This document shows positions 5,510-9,740 of a stretch of 9,740 bases of DNA, in pieces. This stretch comes from CAIYRG01 sp035632215 (GTDB lineage Bacteria; Pseudomonadota; Alphaproteobacteria; Micropepsales; Micropepsaceae). How positions within the stretch are numbered: position 1 is the stretch's first letter; every line of letters begins with the position of its first letter. The notes below the pieces were generated by a model that was given only the letters and a program-made list of their open reading frames with translations, had not been told where the DNA came from and ran no database searches. The stretch lies in the NCBI GenBank assembly GCA_035632215.1, contig DASQHF010000148.1, positions 1-9,740 of the forward strand. The letters are read 5' to 3'. A program made the translations under genes and the position numbers.

Positions 5510-7069
5510 CTAGTTGCCGCCCGGGAGCGCGGCACCCGAACGAGCAGCGGCATCAATGAGCAACGCACTCGGAGCGAGACCTTCCACCGTCCGGTGAAAT
5601 TCCCAAACGAGGTATTTCGCGGTGTCAGGGCCGACCGATTGGAGATCGTGCAGGCTGCCCGCAGGCAGGAACACGATGGTCGGTGCGATGATTTTCTTGC
5701 CCATGATCGCTATCTCGCCGCGGATCAGAAATATCGCCACATCATGGTCATCGCGATGGGCAGTGTAGCCCGCGCCCGGCTTGATTCGCGAGATATGCGC
5801 ATGGAGCTTGGCCAGGAAACCCGTCGCGCCTTCGTATATGCCCGTCATCGCCACCCGCCCTCGAGGACGCTCGTTCTCGACCCAGCTCGCCTTTAGGAAC
5901 TGGGGATTGAGTTTCGTCCCTGCTGGCGCGGCCATCGATCGCCACTTGATCATCGCGTAGCTGACCGGTGCTTCGCTCACGTTTCTGATGGTGTGGAACT
6001 GGTAGGACGGGTAATAGATTGCACTCCCTACGGACGCGGAAAAAATGTCCGGAGTTTCGTCGCGATTAGACTTGGGCACGACGAGTTCGGCTTGGCCATT
6101 CATGACCACGAGAATCTCCTCGTCGACATGGGCGTGCGGCAGATGCGGTGAGTGTCCCGGCATCAGCACCGTGTAGTGGCACTCCATGAACTCGACCGAG
6201 CCGGTACGGCCGCAAAAACAAGGGACGGATTCGTAGGCGACACCGTCCCGGCAGCTTAAGTTTGGATCGATCCGATACGCGCTTGGACGAACATCGCGCT
6301 CGATGATGGCCGTCGGCGCGGGCACGACGTGGTTCGCGCTCGAATCTGCGGCTCCCGAAATCGCGATCACGGGGGGGCGGACGTCGTCACGGAACCGGAA
6401 CGGCCACTCGAAATCCTGGTAATCGGGGATTCGCACCGGAATGTCGGCGCGGGCATATTGCAGCAGCAAGGACAGGCGCTGCGTGCCGCCCGGGTTCTCC
6501 GAACCGTGCCACAGCCGGCCATCGAACAGGATGGCTTCGCCGTCGCCGGGAGCGGCGCGGACGATTTCGGGCTTTCCGTCCTGTGAGCCTGCAAGACGCA
6601 AGATCGCCTCGTCCGTCCGCATCCCGCGCGAGATGCCCTCGCGCGCCGCGAGTTCCTGGAGAGTGGCCCCGCGATGAGACCCAGGAACGAGCTTGAGCGA
6701 ACTTTGCGGCCCGATATTGATCAAGCCGATCCAGGCGGAAACAAATCCGCTCAACCCGGCCGATTCGATGTCGCAATGCCAGGGATGAATATCGCCGGGT
6801 CTGCGCATGACGATCGAGGCGCCCCACAGGATAACGTCATCGCCAATGAGCGCCCGCATGATTCGCAGGAGTTCGGGATTCGCCGCCGCGCGAAGCGCCT
6901 CCGCATCGACCGTTGCCAGTGCCTTTTCCCAGATCGGGCATTGATCCGAGACCGCGAGGAGCTGCTGGCCCAGCGTTTGCGCTGTTTCGGGACTCATCAA
7001 GCGGACCGGACCAACAAATCCGCGGTCGCGAAACGCCAGCATATACTCTTTATACAGATCATCTTGCAT
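5510..7069 (-). CDS. PhyH-type Fe(II)/2-oxoglutarate dioxygenase fused to a bicupin
   Basis: A 519-residue protein with three domains. Residues about 10-210 are a PhyH-like Fe(II)/2-oxoglutarate dioxygenase: iron ligands His98-x-Asp100 (HPWHCD) and His188 (LWHG), and Arg198 ten residues later for the 2-oxoglutarate carboxylate. After a linker with a CFC pair (284-286), residues about 295-378 form a cupin with His312-x-His314-x3-Glu318 and His359, a complete metal site. Residues about 405-492 form a second cupin with His438, His442 and His474, closer to a degenerate site. Ordinary PhyH proteins are about 250-300 residues, so the bicupin half is an addition; it may be a second metal catalytic centre (dioxygenase or isomerase) or a sensor. 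The ATG at 7069 has AAGGA 7 bases upstream and overlaps the permease stop by 11 bases. It is the last gene of the UbiD-permease operon. Confidence 0.85.
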   Translation of the reverse strand: MQDDLYKEYMLAFRDRGFVGPVRLMSPETAQTLGQQLLAVSDQCPIWEKALATVDAEALRAAANPELLRIMRALIGDDVILWGASIVMRRPGDIHPWHCDIESAGLSGFVSAWIGLINIGPQSSLKLVPGSHRGATLQELAAREGISRGMRTDEAILRLAGSQDGKPEIVRAAPGDGEAILFDGRLWHGSENPGGTQRLSLLLQYARADIPVRIPDYQDFEWPFRFRDDVRPPVIAISGAADSSANHVVPAPTAIIERDVRPSAYRIDPNLSCRDGVAYESVPCFCGRTGSVEFMECHYTVLMPGHSPHLPHAHVDEEILVVMNGQAELVVPKSNRDETPDIFSASVGSAIYYPSYQFHTIRNVSEAPVSYAMIKWRSMAAPAGTKLNPQFLKASWVENERPRGRVAMTGIYEGATGFLAKLHAHISRIKPGAGYTAHRDDHDVAIFLIRGEIAIMGKKIIAPTIVFLPAGSLHDLQSVGPDTAKYLVWEFHRTVEGLAPSALLIDAAARSGAALPGGN

Positions 7070-8438
7070 GCGCTGTTCCTTCGCCCCGCGCGAGCTTGTT
7101 GCGGCTTAAGAGCGCATGGAGCGAAATCAGCGGCACGCCGCCCGTCACCACAGCCTGCTTGAGCAAGATCCGGATCGCGAGCGGGAGCGCTTGGTAGGCT
7201 TCGCCCGCGACGAACAGGCCACCGATCCCTAAGAGCAGCGAGAACCCGGCGACGATCAGATTGCGCTCGTCCCACTCGACGGGTGCAAGATGCTGGATCG
7301 CGTGGATCATGACGACGCCGAAGAGAACGGTCGCGATCGCGGCAAGGACGGGGGTGGGCACCAGCACCAGCATCATGTCGAACTTGATGCAGGAGCCGAG
7401 GAGCATCAGGAGAATGCCGCAGGTAAGCGTCGCATAGCGCGAGCCGACGCGCGTATAGCGCAAGAGACCCATATTGTCGGGATAGATATGCGTCGCGTAG
7501 GTGCCGAGCACGGAAGCGATCACGCCGCCAAGGGCGACACTCATCAGCCCGCCCGACATGCGCGCGGGGCTCAGAGTCTCGCCTGCCCAATTGCCGACGA
7601 CCGTATAGAGCGCCATCGAGGCGATATTCGCGGGCACCAGCACGAGCACAAATAGAGCCACGATGTCGGCGCGCACCTCGAAGCCGAACGGAAACCATTG
7701 CGGCGTGACGAGCCAGGGCGAGGCGATCACACGCGCGGGCGAGATCGGGATGAACATCGCATAGGCGAGGGTGCCGAGAATGAGGCCCACCAGCATCGCC
7801 ACGCGGCGGAATTCTTTTCCTTTGAGTGTCACGAAGACGAGCACGATGACGGCGATAAGCCCGGCAAAAAGATTGACGCCGGGAAAGCCCGGGCTCGCTT
7901 TATCTCCGATCCAGGCGGGAAGGGAGGTGTTGGCGATCTGCACCATGGCCAAGAGCACCATGATGCCGGAGATCATCGGGCTCCTTAAGTAACGCGCGAA
8001 GAGGCCGGCGAAACTCCAGCCGCGGATGGGAACGGTCAAGAGAAACCAGATCCAGCAGGCGACGAAGCACGAACCGAAGGCGAGACCCAATCCTGCATCG
8101 GGAAGCGCGCCCAGTGCCATCAGCGCGGTGAAGGCCCCGACATATGGCCCGTGCACCATGGGGAGCTTGAGAATGAGGAGCGCTTGGCAAGCGGTAACGA
8201 AACCCGAAACCAGGAACGTCATGCCGTAGAGATGCGCGGTCTGGTCAAAGGAAAGATGCAGCGCCTGTCCCATGACGCCTGGGAAGACGAACATCCCGAC
8301 CATGCCGAAGATGTGCTGGAAACCGAGGACGAGCGCTTGGGTGAAGGGGAGCGGCTCGTCGACGCCGACGTCGAAGGCGCGCACGGCCGCCGCCTCGTGT
8401 TCGGGCACGGACGCTTGTCCTACCGCGATTTCCGCCAT
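7059..8438 (-). CDS. NCS2/NAT-family permease (nucleobase:cation symporter-2 like)
   Basis: A 459-residue polytopic inner-membrane protein with about 12-14 hydrophobic segments, starting at ATG 8438 after a GGGGGT-rich leader. Family marks are GFQHIFGMVGMFVFPG in the first membrane span (39-54, with the conserved QH) and YPDNMGLLRYTRVGSR (319-334). The latter corresponds to the NAT signature [Q/E/P]-N-x-G-x4-T-[R/K/G], here with Asp321 at the first position. In the eighth span the stretch VPANIASMALYT (268-279) takes the place of the family's substrate-binding glutamate segment (AEHIG-type), apparently without the glutamate. Known members import uracil, xanthine, urate or ascorbate with H+ or Na+. 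The altered residues and the operon with a UbiD decarboxylase suggest another small planar, probably acidic substrate. It lies 27 bases after the UbiD gene and overlaps the dioxygenase gene by 11 bases. Confidence 0.9.
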   Translation of the reverse strand: MAEIAVGQASVPEHEAAAVRAFDVGVDEPLPFTQALVLGFQHIFGMVGMFVFPGVMGQALHLSFDQTAHLYGMTFLVSGFVTACQALLILKLPMVHGPYVGAFTALMALGALPDAGLGLAFGSCFVACWIWFLLTVPIRGWSFAGLFARYLRSPMISGIMVLLAMVQIANTSLPAWIGDKASPGFPGVNLFAGLIAVIVLVFVTLKGKEFRRVAMLVGLILGTLAYAMFIPISPARVIASPWLVTPQWFPFGFEVRADIVALFVLVLVPANIASMALYTVVGNWAGETLSPARMSGGLMSVALGGVIASVLGTYATHIYPDNMGLLRYTRVGSRYATLTCGILLMLLGSCIKFDMMLVLVPTPVLAAIATVLFGVVMIHAIQHLAPVEWDERNLIVAGFSLLLGIGGLFVAGEAYQALPLAIRILLKQAVVTGGVPLISLHALLSRNKLARGEGTAHAR

Positions 8439-8465
8439 CCGTTACCCCCGTGTGTGCGGCGCTAT

Positions 8466-9740
8466 CTACTTGAGGTCTTTCTCTACGCTCTTCACTGGCG
8501 TTTCCGGTTTCAATCCGCGACGCGAACGCTTCTCCGTCTCGATTCCGTTCAGCTCCCAATCGCCAGCGGCCGTGCGCTTGGCGAAAGTCTCCCAGCTGTC
8601 GGCCCATTCGCCGAGCGTATAGCCGTGCCACGGCGAAACGGGCGACAGCGCCGGCAAACCAAGCTCCTCCCAGATCGCGCGTGCCTTCTCCATGAATTCG
8701 CGCTTCGGCAGCGCGAGCGGCGGCATCGGGTGCTTGAGCGTCGCATCGATCAGCATCGTCGAATCCTGCTTCGCCGGCCCGTATTGCGAGCCCTGCAAGC
8801 TCGTATGGTAGGGCGCGATGTGCACATCCTCGATTGGGTTCGAGCGATACGCGATCGACCATAAGATCGCATCGACCGACTCGGGATCGATGTCTTCGCT
8901 CACTCCGATCACGACCTTGCCGCATCCGGCCTGGAGATTCGCCGCGCCATAGAGCCCGCGCCAGACTTCCGTGCGCGGTGTCCCTTGCGCGTATTGCACG
9001 AAGATGACGGGGCGAAGATTCGTCAGCCGCTCGTGCATGACGACACGCTTGACGCCTTTGACCGAAAGCTGGTCGCGGAGGTGCGCGAGGAAGGTCGGCT
9101 CGTAGGCCACCTTCTTGATGACGGAGGATTCCGACGGCGTCACCTGACTAATAATGGATGTGAACACCGGCGCGCGCTTCATCGTGATCGCGGTCACCCT
9201 CATCGGCATGTTGAAGGCTTCGAGCGCGACATAGCCGTTGCTCTCGCCGAAGGGCGCTTCGGGCTCGAGCAAGTCGGGCTCGATCACGCCCTCGATCACG
9301 ATCTCGGAATCCGCCGGCACGTCGAGATCGATGGTCGCGCATTTCACGACCGGGATCGGCGCGCCGGCAAGACCTCCGGCGACGCCCATCTCGTCCATGT
9401 CGATGGCGAGCTTCTGCGGACCGGTGAAGCAGACGATCGGCGCGCAGCCGATCACGATCGCAATCGGCATCGGCTGCTTCCGATCGCGGTATTTCAGCCA
9501 ATGGAGATAGCCGCCGGCGCCGCCCGGCCGCGCCACCATGCGCACGCCCAAGCGGTCGGTGGCTTTGAGCCCCGCGCGATAAGTGCCCATGTTCTGGACG
9601 CCGTTCTCGAGATCGCGCGTTACGCACAGGGTCGCGGTCAAGTAGGGCGCGGAATCGAATCCCGGCGTCGAGACCGGAACGGGAAGCGCCGCGAGTCCGC
9701 CACCCGGCCGCTTCAGATCGTCGCCGGTGATAACCACTTC
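8466..9740 (-). CDS. UbiD-family prenylated-FMN-dependent decarboxylase (5' end beyond window)
   Basis: The C-terminal 424 residues of a UbiD-family reversible decarboxylase; the frame is open through the right edge, and about 100 N-terminal residues appear to be missing by comparison with the usual length near 500. Numbering from the GTG at 9737, which is probably internal: NMGTYR (49-54) is the cofactor-binding segment with the conserved arginine Arg54. EPEAPFGESNG (158-168) carries Glu160 and Glu165, spaced from Arg54 as are the catalytic Arg-Glu-Glu residues of fungal Fdc1. VVIGVSEDIDPES followed by ILWSIAYR (275-298) is the conserved second-half motif. The enzyme should add or remove CO2 on an unsaturated or (hetero)aromatic acid, using prenylated FMN made by a UbiX not seen here. 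It heads the operon with the NAT permease and the PhyH-bicupin. Which substrate it uses cannot be read from the sequence. Confidence 0.92.
   Translation of the reverse strand, partial: EVVITGDDLKRPGGGLAALPVPVSTPGFDSAPYLTATLCVTRDLENGVQNMGTYRAGLKATDRLGVRMVARPGGAGGYLHWLKYRDRKQPMPIAIVIGCAPIVCFTGPQKLAIDMDEMGVAGGLAGAPIPVVKCATIDLDVPADSEIVIEGVIEPDLLEPEAPFGESNGYVALEAFNMPMRVTAITMKRAPVFTSIISQVTPSESSVIKKVAYEPTFLAHLRDQLSVKGVKRVVMHERLTNLRPVIFVQYAQGTPRTEVWRGLYGAANLQAGCGKVVIGVSEDIDPESVDAILWSIAYRSNPIEDVHIAPYHTSLQGSQYGPAKQDSTMLIDATLKHPMPPLALPKREFMEKARAIWEELGLPALSPVSPWHGYTLGEWADSWETFAKRTAAGDWELNGIETEKRSRRGLKPETPVKSVEKDLK

Noticed and set aside
8151..8864. 237-codon plus-strand frame across the permease/UbiD junction
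   Set aside because: It is antisense to two strongly recognised genes and has no domain of its own.

Overview
The window is GC-rich, densely packed chromosomal DNA. Its gene families (NAT-family permease, UbiD, PhyH-type dioxygenases, OsmC, CzcO-like flavoprotein) and base composition fit a soil- or water-living alphaproteobacterium, most likely a Hyphomicrobiales relative. That placement is an inference from gene content and codon style, not from a marker gene. I see no rRNA, tRNA, CRISPR array, insertion sequence or phage gene, and no gene-free stretch longer than about 180 bases.

Left part (1-2743). A leftward gene that runs off the left edge encodes an exported protein with a carboxypeptidase-regulatory-like beta-sandwich. 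It diverges from a rightward group: a cytoplasmic five-Asp-box BNR beta-propeller with a lysine/alanine-rich tail, a MoaD/ThiS-type sulfur carrier ending in Gly-Gly, and an exported alpha/beta hydrolase of the PHB-depolymerase/esterase type.

Middle part (2756-5484). A leftward two-gene operon encodes an OsmC-family protein and a CzcO-like flavoprotein monooxygenase. The monooxygenase starts at TTG, two codons after the OsmC stop and in the same frame. Diverging from it to the right is a 72-codon ORF that looks like the N-terminal stub of a PhyH dioxygenase joined to an unrelated tail. Its stop codon overlaps the start of a RimJ/RimL-like GNAT acetyltransferase.

Right part (5510-9740). A tight leftward operon encodes, in order of transcription, a UbiD-family prenylated-FMN decarboxylase (its start lies outside the window), an NCS2/NAT-family permease, and a 519-residue fusion of a PhyH-type Fe(II)/2-oxoglutarate dioxygenase with two cupin domains. 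Gaps are 27 bases and then an 11-base overlap. The permease carries the NAT framework but appears to have non-canonical residues at the two acidic substrate-binding positions. Import, (de)carboxylation and oxygenation of an unidentified heteroaromatic or aromatic carboxylate is a reasonable reading. This operon is the best candidate here for an undescribed pathway.
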